DNA from: Gemmatimonadota bacterium
GTDB lineage: Bacteria > Gemmatimonadota > Gemmatimonadetes > Gemmatimonadales > Gemmatimonadaceae
DNA length: 64,000 bases
Assembly (NCBI GenBank): GCA_021324775.1
Contig: JAJPIM010000029.1
Location: 1-64,000 of the forward strand
Reading direction: 5' to 3'
The stretch's first letter is position 1; every line of letters starts with the position of its first letter. The position numbers and the translations under genes are program-made. The notes under the pieces are model-generated. The model made no database searches. It worked only from the letters and a program-made list of their open reading frames with translations, and was not told the DNA's origin. Shown here piece by piece: positions 46,894-56,072 of this stretch.

Positions 46894-47817
46894 TCAGTCA
46901 CTCGCGGTCGCGAATCGGCCCCGGGTCGCCACGCGAGCGATGAGGCTGATAATGAGGATGAGTGCAATGAGTACGAGCGCACCCGCCCACGCCTGTGAGT
47001 GCCAGTCGTCGTAGGGGCTCAGCGCGTAGGTATAGATCTGGAGCGGCAGCGCGGCGACCGGCTGGTTCAGCGACGTTGACCAGAACTGGTTGCCGAACGC
47101 CGTGAAGAGGAGCGGTGCCGTCTCGCCCGCGATGCGGGCGATCGCCACGAGCGCGCCAGTGACCACACCCGCGGTGGCCGTACGAAGGACCACGGTCAGT
47201 GACGTGCGCCAGTGCGCGTATCCCAGCGCGAGCGCGGCTTCGCGAAGCGAGACAGGCACCGTCCGCACGATCTCCTCGGTGGTCCGCGCCACCTGCGGGA
47301 TCATCATCGCGGCCAGGGCGACGCCGCCGGCCCACGCCGAGAAGTGGCCGACCGGACGCACGAGGATCTGCCAGGCGAAGATGCCCATCACGATCGAGGG
47401 GAGTCCGTTGAGCACATCCGCGAGAAACCGCGTGGTGTTGGCGAGGCGGCTGCCGCGGTGCTCGGCCAGGTAGAGGCCCGCACCGATCCCGACCGGCAAT
47501 CCGATCACACTGGCGGTCCCGATCAGCATCAGGGTACCGACGATTGCGTTCGCCATGCCGCCGCCCGACTCGCCTACCGGCTTGGGCATGTTGGTAAAGA
47601 AATGCCACTGGAGCGACGCCACACCCTGCTTGAGGAGATAGAACAGGACGATAACGAGCGGCAGGGTGGCGAGGATGGCGGCAACGCCGACCAGGCCAGC
47701 CATGACGGCGTTGACGGCGTGGCGGCGGCGCAGCTTGCCGGCGCGGGCGGCGGCCGGGTAGACGCCGCTCCAGCGCGCCGGGGGAGCGGGGCTGGCGGCG
47801 GGCGAGGGCGCCGTCAT
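46894..47817 (-). CDS. pstA: Phosphate ABC transporter permease PstA
   Basis: Inner-membrane permease half of the Pst importer, 307 aa. About six membrane helices are visible, and the EAA-like coupling loop is [20 protein letters not shown]. The N-terminus holds the family region [20 protein letters not shown]. The ATG at 47817 is preferred because it overlaps the pstC stop (ATGA); the longer in-frame start at 47853 lies inside pstC. Partner permease is PstC. Confidence 0.95.
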   Translation of the reverse strand: MTAPSPAASPAPPARWSGVYPAAARAGKLRRRHAVNAVMAGLVGVAAILATLPLVIVLFYLLKQGVASLQWHFFTNMPKPVGESGGGMANAIVGTLMLIGTASVIGLPVGIGAGLYLAEHRGSRLANTTRFLADVLNGLPSIVMGIFAWQILVRPVGHFSAWAGGVALAAMMIPQVARTTEEIVRTVPVSLREAALALGYAHWRTSLTVVLRTATAGVVTGALVAIARIAGETAPLLFTAFGNQFWSTSLNQPVAALPLQIYTYALSPYDDWHSQAWAGALVLIALILIISLIARVATRGRFATASD

Positions 47818-48854
47818 GCCGATTTCCCGGCGCTGCCGCGAGACACTTGCCACACCAGCCAGCGGGCGACCGCGTTGACGATGAGCGTGATCACGAACAG
47901 CACGAAACCCACGGCCATGAGCGCCGACAAGTGGAGGTCGCCGGACGCTTCCGAGAACTCATTCGCGATGAGCGACGCCATGGTATAGCCGGGGGCGAAC
48001 AGCGATGCCGAGATCTGGGGCCGGTTGCCGATGAGCATCGTGACGGCCATCGTCTCGCCGAGGGCACGACCGAGTCCGAGGATGACGCCGCCGATGATCC
48101 CTGATTTGGCGTAGGGCAGGACGGCACCCCAGATCGTCTCCCACTTCGTGGCGCCCAACGCCAGGGCCGCTTCACGTTGCGAGCGCGGCACCGCGAGCAG
48201 GACCTCGCGGGACACTGACGAGATGTACGGAAGCACCATGACCGACAGAATGAGGCCGGCGGCGAGCATACTCGGCCCGTATGCCGGTCCGGAGAAGAAA
48301 GGCAGCACTCCCAAGTGGAGCGTGTCACGCAGGAACGGCATCACGGCGGTCCGCAGGATCGGAATCAGGACGAAGATGCCCCAGAGGCCGTAGACGACAC
48401 TCGGGACAGCGGCGAGCAAATCGACGAGGAAGGCCACGGGCTGGCGCAGCCATTGTGGTGCGAACTCCGAGAGGAAGATTGCGACGCCGATCGCCAGGGG
48501 AGTCGAGATGGCGAGGGCGATGGCCGACGAGACGAGCGTGCCGTAGATCGCCGGCGCGGCGCCGAAGGCTCCGTTCACCGGGTCCCACGCGCTGGACGTC
48601 AGAAACGAGAATCCGAACTGGCGCAGTGCGGGCCAGCCGGCGATGAAGATCTCGAGCGCGATGAGAATCATGAGAACCGGTACACACAACGCGAACAGCG
48701 TGATCGCGGTGGAGTAGACCCGATCCCCGATGACCGCCCCCTGGATCCTGACACCAAGCCGGCGCGCGCCCCGCGCCGGCTCCGCACCAGAGGGAAGAAC
48801 CGGCCGGTCGAGCGGGCTGCCGGCGCGCTCGCTCGGTACGGCCGCGTGCGTCAC
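47814..48854 (-). CDS. pstC: Phosphate ABC transporter permease PstC
   Basis: Second inner-membrane permease of the Pst importer, 346 aa. Helices include ITLFALCVPVLMILIALEIF, LVSSAIALAISTPLAIGVAI and ILSVMVLPYISSVSREVLLA; the coupling loop is [18 protein letters not shown] and GLGRALGETMAVTMLIGN is the classical PstC region. The N-terminal 30 residues are cytoplasmic and basic. Its start overlaps the pstS stop by 4 bp. Confidence 0.96.
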   Translation of the reverse strand: MTHAAVPSERAGSPLDRPVLPSGAEPARGARRLGVRIQGAVIGDRVYSTAITLFALCVPVLMILIALEIFIAGWPALRQFGFSFLTSSAWDPVNGAFGAAPAIYGTLVSSAIALAISTPLAIGVAIFLSEFAPQWLRQPVAFLVDLLAAVPSVVYGLWGIFVLIPILRTAVMPFLRDTLHLGVLPFFSGPAYGPSMLAAGLILSVMVLPYISSVSREVLLAVPRSQREAALALGATKWETIWGAVLPYAKSGIIGGVILGLGRALGETMAVTMLIGNRPQISASLFAPGYTMASLIANEFSEASGDLHLSALMAVGFVLFVITLIVNAVARWLVWQVSRGSAGKSA

Positions 48855-49957
48855 GACGTGGGGCCAGCCGAGAGCGAGTCGATCCGAGCCGAGAGGCGCG
48901 TCACGATGGCTGCCGGCAGCGGGGAATAGTCGAGGGAGGCGGCGGATTGCTCGCCGTCACTGAGGGCCCATTTCACGAAATCGAGCAACTTCTTCCCTTT
49001 GACCGCGTCGGCCGGATTCCTGTTGATCAGCAGGTACGTGAACGACGAGATCGGATAGGCGTCCGCACCCGGCGCGTTGACGACCGAGACGCGAAAGTCC
49101 GTATTGGGCGGGAGGGCGGCGGCGACGCCCGCGGCCGCCGCGGTCACTGATTCGATGGTCGGGGCCACGAAGGCGCCGCTGGCGTTCTTCAGTGTCGCGT
49201 AGGGCATGTTGTTCTGCTTCGCATACGCCAGCTCGACATAGCCGATCGCTCCTGGAGTCTGCTTGACCTGACCCGCCACGCCTTCATTGCCCTTGCCGCC
49301 CATTCCGACGGGCCACTGCAACTCCTTGCCACGTCCCGGGGCCTTGGCCCATGTGGGGCTGACGGCCGCGAGGTAGTCCGAGAAAATGTACGTCGTGCCG
49401 CTGCCATCGGAACGGTGCACGATGAGCACGTCGGTTGCGGGGAGCTTGACGCCGGGATTGAGCTTGGCGATGCGGGGGTCGTTCCACTTCGCGATCTTGC
49501 CGAGGAACATGTCCGCGACCGCGTCACCGTCGAGGCGAATCGGCTGCGTGACGCCGGGCACGTTGTATGTGATCACGACGGCGCCGAGGACAGTCGGCAC
49601 GTGGAGAACGGGGCCCTTGGTTTTCGCGAGTTCCGCGTCGGTCATCGGGGCGTCGGAGGCGCCGAAGTCGACGGTGCCTTCCGTGAGCTGGCGGATGCCG
49701 CCACCGGAGCCGATCGACTGATAGTTGATCTTGACGCCGGTCTTGGCCGCGTAGTCCGCGAACCACTTCGAGTAGATCGGGTAGGGGAACGTCGCGCCAG
49801 CGCCGGTGAGGTCTGCACCGCCCGATGCGGACCCCGCATTGGGCGCGCCGGACGCGGTCTTCTGATCGCCCGATCCGCCGCACGCAGCGGCCACAAGAGC
49901 GACCACGAGTGCGCTGCAGATGAGTGTCGCAAGTGCCGACGGGTGCCGACGTTGCAT
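48851..49957 (-). CDS. pstS: Phosphate-binding lipoprotein PstS
   Basis: Periplasmic phosphate receptor, 368 aa. The lipoprotein signal is LVVALVAAAC with the lipid-bearing Cys26. Phosphate-binding segments are LTGAGATFPYPIYSKW, YQSIGSGGGIRQLTEGTVDF, GASDAPMT and VHRSDGSGTTYIFSDYLAA. First gene of the pstS-pstC-pstA-pstB-pstB-phoU(-ppx) operon, each joined by overlaps of a few bases. The 306 bp upstream carry possible PhoB half-sites. Confidence 0.97.
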   Translation of the reverse strand: MQRRHPSALATLICSALVVALVAAACGGSGDQKTASGAPNAGSASGGADLTGAGATFPYPIYSKWFADYAAKTGVKINYQSIGSGGGIRQLTEGTVDFGASDAPMTDAELAKTKGPVLHVPTVLGAVVITYNVPGVTQPIRLDGDAVADMFLGKIAKWNDPRIAKLNPGVKLPATDVLIVHRSDGSGTTYIFSDYLAAVSPTWAKAPGRGKELQWPVGMGGKGNEGVAGQVKQTPGAIGYVELAYAKQNNMPYATLKNASGAFVAPTIESVTAAAAGVAAALPPNTDFRVSVVNAPGADAYPISSFTYLLINRNPADAVKGKKLLDFVKWALSDGEQSAASLDYSPLPAAIVTRLSARIDSLSAGPTS

Positions 49958-50051
49958 ATCCTGCTCCAGATGCGAGGTTGAGTCTCGTGTAGCCGGTGGC
50001 GCACTGTGGAGGCGCGATCCGGATGGGACGGGACCGGGAGGGGAACTAAGG

Positions 50052-50116
50052 TGTCACTGCGTAACGTAGGACTGGCTGGACAGCTTTTGATTCCACGCAG
50101 GTAACGAAGCTGTCAC
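50052..50116. promoter_or_regulatory. Possible PhoB half-sites upstream of pstS
   Basis: TGTCAC occurs twice (about 50053 and 50111), the second within CTGTCAC, which matches the E. coli Pho-box half CTGTCAT in six of seven bases. GTAACG also recurs exactly 40 bp apart (50061 and 50101). No pair has the 11-base spacing of a full Pho box, so this is weak. The region 49958-50263 is otherwise empty apart from the hairpin at its right end. Confidence 0.2.
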
Positions 50117-50173
50117 ACGGGATGGCGGTGAGCGGCGGCGACGTCATCCGCGCGGCGGATCGGCGGAAAGAGC

Positions 50174-50209
50174 GAAGGGCCAGACGCGATATCCTGCGCC
50201 TGGCCCTTC
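50174..50209. terminator. Hairpin downstream of the porin-like gene
   Basis: GAAGGGCCAG pairs perfectly with CTGGCCCTTC across a 16-base loop that can pair further. It lies 55 bp past the stop of the porin-like gene. No T-run follows, so termination is inferred from position only. Confidence 0.5.
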
Positions 50210-50263
50210 CTGTTGCTGCAGCGGATCGCGAACGATCCAGCACTACTGCGACGTGCTCCGAAC

Positions 50264-51784
50264 TTACGGCAGGTAGTAGCGGAACGAGTTGAAGACCATC
50301 TGGTCCAGCGCGCGCGGCTGGATGCCGGCCGCACCCGACCATGTCTGGCGGTCCGTGTAGGAATACTGCATGCCCCACGCGAAATTGCCGGCCGGACCCT
50401 GATAGAACCGGTACCAAAAGCCGAGGTTGCCTTGGGCAATGGCGCGGTTGTCGGCGTTGCAGCTCGGGTTCGTGCCACCCGCGGCGCCCGGTGTGTCGGG
50501 GCCGACCGGTGCGAACTCCGTGGTGCAGCCGGCGTTGGACTCCAGCGGCGAACCGTAGCCCTCGCCCTTGGCGCCGTTCAGGAACGCATCGCGGTACGCG
50601 TACTCGGCGCCCCCGTAGCCATAGATATCGAGACGGCGCGTCGGGTGTACCTCGAGCGAGACCAAACCCATTGCCGAGCGAATCGGCGCCAGCTCGCCGT
50701 TGGGGCGAACCGTCGCGTCAGACAACTGCGACGTGCCGTAGCGCCCGATGCCGTTGCCCCAGAGACCCGAGACGCCGAAGTCGACGACGCTGCGTGACTT
50801 GCCGTCCTCGACGATCTTGGCGGACCATACTGCGGCGGCGCCCACGCCGCCCACGTATACGGCCGAATTGTGCGAGCCACCGTAGATCCCGCTCACGTCG
50901 ACGACGCGGTCACGTAGCGCGGACCCGACAACCTTGATCTCATAGTGACCGAATCCGGGCTCGAATACGAGCTTGCCGATCAGGTCGGGCGAGATATCCG
51001 ACGAGAAGTTGGTGGTGGCGTTGAGGAGCGATCCGCCAGGCTGCCCGACGATGAAGTTATCGTTGGCGCCGTGCGCGGTGAACGTCGTCTGCGACTCTTC
51101 CGCGGAGGCGGCGAACCACACCTTGTCCTTGACCAGGTCCTTGGCGACGCGCACACCGAACTGCCGGGCCCAGTTGAAGCCCGAGGCGTACTGCGCGTCG
51201 ATCGTGAGCGGGACCCACTCCTGGCGAGTCGCGACGCCAGTCTTGTCGGTGGTGAGCAGCGTCCACATCTGGCCTGCGGTGAACTGCCAGCCGTCGCCGA
51301 GCGTCGCGCGTCCCCAGAACTGGCGAATGCGGAGCGCGTAGCTGTTACTCTCGTTGGAGTTCGACGTGGTGCCGTTGGTCAGGAAGTCAGACTCCCAGTA
51401 GCCCGCGAACTTCGTGTCACCACCTTTTCCTTCGGCCAGCAATCCGAGCCGGGACTGACGCGCCGACCCGCGGAACTCCGACAGGTTGGCGTTGGTCGTT
51501 CCTTCGAACGGAATGGCGTTGAAGCTCGAGCCGATATCCGCTGTCTCGTTCTTCTCACGCCACACGGCCTCCGCCGCGGCAAATCCGACCGGCGTGATGG
51601 TGATGCCCTTGAAGTGAATCTGCGCGGGCGTCGTACTGTCGGCCTGCGCGCCAGCGGTCTGCACCGCGAGTGCGACGGCCATCGCGCCGGCGGCAAGCCG
51701 GGCGGCGACGGCGAAACTCCGGTTCCAAGTGGACGGGTGGAACAGACTCCCCGTCGTCGGTTGGGTGTCGACCCACAAAGACAT
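50264..51784 (-). CDS. Porin-like outer-membrane beta-barrel protein
   Basis: 506-aa exported barrel protein. The signal sequence is AVAARLAAGAMAVALAVQ, cleaved after TAGAQA. The mature part has alternating strand patterns (SRLGLLAEGKGGDTKFAGYW, YALRIRQFWGRATLGDGWQF, YDIYGYGGAEYAY-like strands) and the aromatic last strand MVFNSFRYYLP. The N-terminus HFKGITITPVGFAAAEAVWR resembles other porins. It lies directly behind the pst operon and before phoBR, so a phosphate-regulated porin (OprP-like role) is a reasonable inference, but no specific family motif was recognised. Confidence 0.72.
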   Translation of the reverse strand: MSLWVDTQPTTGSLFHPSTWNRSFAVAARLAAGAMAVALAVQTAGAQADSTTPAQIHFKGITITPVGFAAAEAVWREKNETADIGSSFNAIPFEGTTNANLSEFRGSARQSRLGLLAEGKGGDTKFAGYWESDFLTNGTTSNSNESNSYALRIRQFWGRATLGDGWQFTAGQMWTLLTTDKTGVATRQEWVPLTIDAQYASGFNWARQFGVRVAKDLVKDKVWFAASAEESQTTFTAHGANDNFIVGQPGGSLLNATTNFSSDISPDLIGKLVFEPGFGHYEIKVVGSALRDRVVDVSGIYGGSHNSAVYVGGVGAAAVWSAKIVEDGKSRSVVDFGVSGLWGNGIGRYGTSQLSDATVRPNGELAPIRSAMGLVSLEVHPTRRLDIYGYGGAEYAYRDAFLNGAKGEGYGSPLESNAGCTTEFAPVGPDTPGAAGGTNPSCNADNRAIAQGNLGFWYRFYQGPAGNFAWGMQYSYTDRQTWSGAAGIQPRALDQMVFNSFRYYLP

Positions 51785-52091
51785 TCGTGCTCCGGTGGAG
51801 GAGGTTCAGTTACAACCCACTGAACTATCCGCCGCCATGTAAAGCCCGGACCGGCCTATCGTATCGGATGTGTCACGAAAACCCGAGGGAGGCTGGGCCG
51901 CGCACCAGGAACGGGTGACGCCCAACTCGTGACCACACCGATACAACACGCGCGGGCTGCCGGAGCAGCAGGCACCACGGACGCCGGCCCATCGGATGCG
52001 CCTATTTCCGGCCGAGAAGGCGACGCCCGAAGTGCCGGTTACCCACTGCGGGCTATTCCCGGCGGGCTGGGAAGCCGGTATTGTGGGAGGC
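51785..52091. other. Divergent intergenic region, no gene seen
   Basis: 307 bp between the divergent porin-like and Mop-regulator genes. The region next to the porin start is relatively A/T-rich and should hold its promoter. No reading frame, hairpin or repeat with support was found. Confidence 0.6.
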
Positions 52092-52508
52092 ATGGCGCGC
52101 ACGGCGGCGGGATCGGATCTCATCACGGCGGATGAAGCCGCGGCGTTGCTACATCTGCATGTCAAACGCGTACAACTGCTGGCGAGGGAAGGGAAGATCC
52201 CCGCGGTCCGTCACGGCCGCCGCTGGCTCTTCTCGCGCGAACACCTGGTCGAGGGCCGCAGCGCGCGTCAGACCGCCGCTCGCGACGAGCGTGCCGTCGA
52301 CATCAGTGCGCGCAACCAGATCCGCGGGCGGATCAAATCCGTGACTGCGGACGGCTTGATGGCGGAAGTGACGATGTCGATCCAGCCACAAGATCTCGTC
52401 GCCGTGATCACACGCGGCTCGGCACAGCGGCTCGGTCTCGCGCCGGGCGTAGAGGCCGTGGCGGTGATGAAGTCGACCGAGGTGATGATTGCGCGGCGCC
52501 GCGGGTGA
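52092..52508 (+). CDS. Excisionase-type HTH plus Mop (molybdate-binding) domain protein
   Basis: 138-aa two-part regulator. Residues 9-55 form a MerR/excisionase-like helix-turn-helix (LITADEAAALLHLHVKRVQL, AVRHGRRWLFSREHLVEG). Residues 72-137 match the Mop/TOBE domain that binds molybdate (SARNQIRGRIKSVTADGLMA, VAVITRGSAQRLGLAPG, VAVMKSTEVMIARR). It is probably a molybdate-responsive DNA-binding protein. No mod transport or molybdopterin genes are near, so its target is unknown. The ATG at 52092 is the first credible start. It is convergent with phoR. Confidence 0.85.
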   Translation: MARTAAGSDLITADEAAALLHLHVKRVQLLAREGKIPAVRHGRRWLFSREHLVEGRSARQTAARDERAVDISARNQIRGRIKSVTADGLMAEVTMSIQPQDLVAVITRGSAQRLGLAPGVEAVAVMKSTEVMIARRRG

Positions 52509-52544
52509 GACGAGAAAGGAGAGAAGAGAAAGGAGAGAAGAGAG
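52509..52544 (+). repeat. Purine-rich array (P7)
   Basis: ACGAGAAAGGAGAGAAGAGA followed by AAGGAGAGAAGAGAG, purine on the + strand, directly after the Mop-regulator stop and before the phoR hairpin. Confidence 0.8.
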
Positions 52545-52574
52545 CAACCGGCGCCGCTTACGCGGCGCCGGTTG
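52545..52574. terminator. Perfect 13-bp hairpin between convergent genes
   Basis: CAACCGGCGCCGC and its exact complement around the loop TTAC. It includes the phoR stop codon. It could stop transcription from both sides, although there is no T-run on either strand. Confidence 0.6.
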
Positions 52575-53979
52575 TGGAGTCGGGGAAGAATGCGGCCACA
52601 GTCGTGCCGCGACCAACCTGGCTGTCGGCGCGCACGTGTCCGCCGTGGGCCTCCACCAGATGCCGGACGATCGCGAGTCCCAGGCCCGTGCCACCGGCGT
52701 CGCGCGAGCGGGCGCGATCGACGCGATAGAACCGCTCGAAGATCCGGGGCAGGTGCTGCGCCGGGATGCCCGCTCCGGTATCGCGGACGATCAGCCACAC
52801 GCCCGATGGTGACGATGTCCCGGCGGCGTCCAGCCCGGGCTCCCGGTATGTGGCGACGGTCACCGACCCCGTGGATGTATGACGGACCGCGTTCTCGACG
52901 AGGTTCGTGAGTATCTGCCGGAGCGCCGTGGCATCAGCTCTCACGGTGCTCGCGTCGTCTGGGACGCAGACCTCGAGCGTAACGCCTTTTTCCGCGGCGA
53001 TCACCCGGGAGGGAACGACGGCGTCCGCGGCTGCCGCGCGCACATCGATTGGCGCCGGCTTCGGGACCCACCCACCGGATTCGATACGGGACAAGTCGAG
53101 CAGGTCATCCACGATCCGCTGCATCCGTCTCGTATTGGCGAGAATGGTCTCCGCGAACTGGCGACGCTGGTTCGCGGGGAGATCCTCGTCGGTCAGCGTC
53201 TCGGCGAATCCGCCGACGACGGTGAGCGGGGTCTTGAGCTCGTGGGACACGTTGGCCACGAAGTCGCGGCGCACGGCTTCCAGGCGCCGGGTGGCTGTCA
53301 GGTCGAGCAACGCGACGACGGCTCCGCCGCCGGCGAGCGGCCGCGCCGTAAACGCCAGCGTCCGTCCGTCGATAACGGCTTCCGCGCTCTCCGTGACCTC
53401 GCCGGCGATGGCGCCGGCGATCGCGTCGCGCAGCACGCGGTCACGTGGCAGATGGTCCAGCGGGAACGGCACGGGCACGAGCGCGCGCACGAGCCGGCGG
53501 CCCGTGGCGTTGATACGGACGACGCGCTGGCGGGAATCGACGGCGATCACGCCTTCATTCAGCGAGTCGAACAGCGCGGTGAGCAGGGAATCCTCGGCTT
53601 CGAGGGCCGTGAGCCGCGCGCCGAGCTGCTCGCCGAGCCGGTGGAGGGCGATCGCCAGGTCGCCGACCTCGCCTGGCGCGGTGAGTGACGGCCGCAGGCT
53701 GAGATCGCCGGCCGCGAGCCCCCGGGCCACATCGCGCAACTCGACGATCGGCTTCGACACCGCGCGCGCAAAGAGGATAGCCACGCCGGCCGCGACGGCG
53801 AGCGCGAGGCATCCCACGAGATAGACATCCTGCTTGGCCTGCTTCACGAGCGCGGGCATGCTGGCGCCGGCCCCGCCGATCGTGACGTCGAGACGGTGGT
53901 CGATGATGATGACCACGCAGACGACGATCAGGCTCACGACGATGAGCGAGCCGAGGAGGAGCCGTTGTGTAAGTCTCAC
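52558..53979 (-). CDS. phoR: PhoR-like sensor histidine kinase
   Basis: Membrane sensor kinase, 473 aa. Two membrane helices (about residues 9-28 and 52-73) flank a short periplasmic segment; HAMP (AVSKPIVELRDVARGLAAGD) and a PAS region (LFDSLNEGVIAVDSRQRVVR) follow. The phosphorylated His is in FVANVSHELKTPLT; ATP-binding boxes are LVENAVRHT, IVRDTGAGIP and GGTGLGLAIVRHLVEAHGGH. The small periplasmic loop and PAS match PhoR, which senses phosphate through PhoU/Pst rather than a ligand-binding domain. It follows its regulator gene by 48 bp. Confidence 0.92.
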   Translation of the reverse strand: MRLTQRLLLGSLIVVSLIVVCVVIIIDHRLDVTIGGAGASMPALVKQAKQDVYLVGCLALAVAAGVAILFARAVSKPIVELRDVARGLAAGDLSLRPSLTAPGEVGDLAIALHRLGEQLGARLTALEAEDSLLTALFDSLNEGVIAVDSRQRVVRINATGRRLVRALVPVPFPLDHLPRDRVLRDAIAGAIAGEVTESAEAVIDGRTLAFTARPLAGGGAVVALLDLTATRRLEAVRRDFVANVSHELKTPLTVVGGFAETLTDEDLPANQRRQFAETILANTRRMQRIVDDLLDLSRIESGGWVPKPAPIDVRAAAADAVVPSRVIAAEKGVTLEVCVPDDASTVRADATALRQILTNLVENAVRHTSTGSVTVATYREPGLDAAGTSSPSGVWLIVRDTGAGIPAQHLPRIFERFYRVDRARSRDAGGTGLGLAIVRHLVEAHGGHVRADSQVGRGTTVAAFFPDSTTGAA

Positions 53980-54027
53980 AGTGGGCGCGCCAGGGCTGAG
54001 CGCGAGGTGGCCCGCGACGGGCCGGGG

Positions 54028-54777
54028 CTACGCGCCTCGAGAATGTCCAGCGCGCAACCGGTATCCGAAACCGCGAACGGTTTCGATCAGGTCACCGGCC
54101 GGTCCGAGCTTCGTGCGGAGCCGCTGGATGTGCATGTCCACTGTCCGCGTCTGAATGTCGGGCGCGGCCTCCCAGACCGTCTCCAGCAGATGTCCCCGTG
54201 CCTGAACGCGGCCACGCCGCTCGGCGAGCGTCAAGAGCAGCTTGAACTCTGTCGGTGTGAGCTCGATCGCCGCGCCTTCGACGCTCACACGGTGCGCGGC
54301 GCGGTCGATCTGGATTGGACCAATCGCCAGCACGTCGGACGCGGTGTGCGCCGACGCGCCGACACGCCGCAGGATCGCGCCTACGCGCAGCACCAATTCC
54401 TGCGGGCTGAACGGCTTCGTGAGATAGTCGTCGGCACCCAGGGAGAGACCGCGGATGCGGTCGGGCTCTTCGCGGCGTGCGGTGAGCATCAGAACCGCGA
54501 CGTCACGTGTCGCGTCGTCGGCGCGGAGCTGTTCCAGCACATCGAACCCAGAGAGGCCGGGAAGCATCAGATCCAGCACCACGATCGCGGGCCTTTCCTG
54601 GCGGGCGAGCCCCAGCGCGTCCTGTCCGTTGGACGCGGTCGAGACGCGGTAGCCGGATTTCGCGAGGTGGTACGCGACGAGGGCGACGATATCCGGCTCA
54701 TCGTCGACGACGAGGACGCGCTCCGTGTTGACCGGTGTAACGACCGGCTTAGCGGGGGTGTGTCGCGACGTGGTCAT
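54028..54777 (-). CDS. phoB: PhoB-like OmpR-family response regulator
   Basis: Two-domain regulator, 249 aa from the ATG at 54777 (MTTSRHTPAKP). The receiver has VLVVDDEPDIVALVAYHLAK, phospho-acceptor Asp in VVLDLMLPGLSG and Lys in DDYLTKPFSPQELVLRV. The winged-helix domain has ELTPTEFKLLLTLAERRGRV, TVDMHIQRLRTKLG and IETVRGFGYRL. Position ahead of phoR and near the pst genes supports control of the Pho regulon. The family resemblance alone would also allow other OmpR-type roles. Confidence 0.92.
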   Translation of the reverse strand: MTTSRHTPAKPVVTPVNTERVLVVDDEPDIVALVAYHLAKSGYRVSTASNGQDALGLARQERPAIVVLDLMLPGLSGFDVLEQLRADDATRDVAVLMLTARREEPDRIRGLSLGADDYLTKPFSPQELVLRVGAILRRVGASAHTASDVLAIGPIQIDRAAHRVSVEGAAIELTPTEFKLLLTLAERRGRVQARGHLLETVWEAAPDIQTRTVDMHIQRLRTKLGPAGDLIETVRGFGYRLRAGHSRGA

Positions 54778-54910
54778 GATGCCGGCGGGCACAACGGAAA
54801 ATATGCGGCCGGCCCGCAGGTAGGGCAAAGCCAGGGGTGTTCACCGGTCACGGTTGTGTAAAGCGGTGAGGCCATCGAGTGTTAGGGCCGGGGACCCGGG
54901 GCAATGCCAT

Positions 54911-54957
54911 GGGGGCCGTTGCCCGAAAGGGCGACCTGCCGTTCTCGAACGGCCCCC
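54911..54957. repeat. Nested palindrome between phoB and adenosine deaminase
   Basis: GGGGGCCGTT pairs perfectly with AACGGCCCCC across 27 bases. The loop holds its own hairpin GCCCGAAAGGGC, and a competing inner hairpin CCGTTCTCGAACGG overlaps the right arm. The TTCTCGAA core is the same as in the 62-bp units at 42286. Confidence 0.8.
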
Positions 54958-54963
54958 GCTATT

Positions 54964-55010
54964 CAGAAGGTAGAAAGGAGAAAGCCAGAAAGTAGAAAGT
55001 AGAACAAGAA
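54964..55010 (+). repeat. Purine-rich array (P8)
   Basis: AGAAGGTAGAAAGGAGAAAG then CCAGAAAGTAGAAAGTAGAA, purine on the + strand. It is the leader of the adenosine deaminase gene, which lies on the same strand; it includes GGAG-type purines but no well-placed single ribosome site. Confidence 0.85.
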
Positions 55011-56072
55011 ATGACCGACCTCCCGTCAATGGACGATTCTGATCTCCTGCGGCGTCTCCCGAAGGCGGACCTGCATTGCCACCTGGATGGATCGCTGCGG
55101 GTGGAGACACTGCTCGAACTGGCGCAGGGCCTGGGCAGTTGGCTGCCTGCTCACGACGTCCCAGCGTTGCGGACGGCCATGCGGGTGCCTGACGCCTGCA
55201 CTCTCGAAGCGTATCTCTCCTCGTTCGCGGTCACCCTGGGCGTCCTGCAGACCGCCGACGCCCTGGAGCGCGTAGCGTTCGAGCTTGCGGAGGATTCGGC
55301 GCGCGAGGGGGTCTGGTACCTGGAAGTACGATTCGCGCCGATTCTCAACACGCGGCTGGGACTCTCGAGCGACGATGTGGTCGACGCCGTCGCAAGAGGT
55401 CTGGCCCGCGCCGAGCGCCAGACCGGAATCGTGGCGCGGATCATCGTGTGCGCGCTCCGGCAATTGGGACCCGATGCGTCGCTGGAGGCGGCGCGGTTCG
55501 CAGCCCGGCATCGCGGGGACCTGGTCGTGGGATTCGACCTCGCCGGGGCCGAGGCTGGTCATCCGGCGGGCGTGCACGCGCCTGCGTTCCGGTACGCCCG
55601 CGAGAGCGGGCTTGCCTGTACCTGCCACGCGGGCGAAGCGGAGGGTCCTGAGTCCGTGCGACAGGCGATCGACATCTGCGGTGCGGCGCGAATCGGGCAC
55701 GGCACGCGCCTGATCGGCGATGCGGCGCTCATGGCGTCGGTCGCGGATCGCCGGATCTGTCTCGAGATCTGTCTCACGAGCAACGTTCAGACCGGCGCGA
55801 CGCCGTCGTACCATGCGCACCCGCTTGGCGCGTACGTGCGGGAGGGGGTGCCGACGGTACTCTGCACCGACAACCGGCTGATGAGCGACACGACGGTGAC
55901 CGCCGAGTATGCGCATGCCGCGGCGGCGCAGAGGCTGAGCTTCGGCGAACTGTGCGCGATCGCCCGGACGGGTTTCGAGTACGCTTTTCTTCCCGACTCC
56001 GAGCGGCATGCAGAGCTTGCGCGATTTGACGCCGCAGTCGCCCTGCTCGCGGCGGGTGCCACCCGCCCGTGA
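55011..56072 (+). CDS. add: Adenosine deaminase
   Basis: Converts adenosine or deoxyadenosine to inosine, 353 aa. Metal-binding HCHLDGS (residues 20-26) and the general-acid region CTCHAGEAEGPESVRQAI, then RIGHGTRL, and LCTDNRLMSDTTVTAEY, correspond to the zinc site and catalytic residues. The deaminase and the following phosphorylase overlap (GTGA) and act in sequence in purine-nucleoside salvage (inosine to hypoxanthine plus ribose-1-phosphate). Start at ATG 55011; the leader is purine array P8. Confidence 0.95.
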   Translation: MTDLPSMDDSDLLRRLPKADLHCHLDGSLRVETLLELAQGLGSWLPAHDVPALRTAMRVPDACTLEAYLSSFAVTLGVLQTADALERVAFELAEDSAREGVWYLEVRFAPILNTRLGLSSDDVVDAVARGLARAERQTGIVARIIVCALRQLGPDASLEAARFAARHRGDLVVGFDLAGAEAGHPAGVHAPAFRYARESGLACTCHAGEAEGPESVRQAIDICGAARIGHGTRLIGDAALMASVADRRICLEICLTSNVQTGATPSYHAHPLGAYVREGVPTVLCTDNRLMSDTTVTAEYAHAAAAQRLSFGELCAIARTGFEYAFLPDSERHAELARFDAAVALLAAGATRP

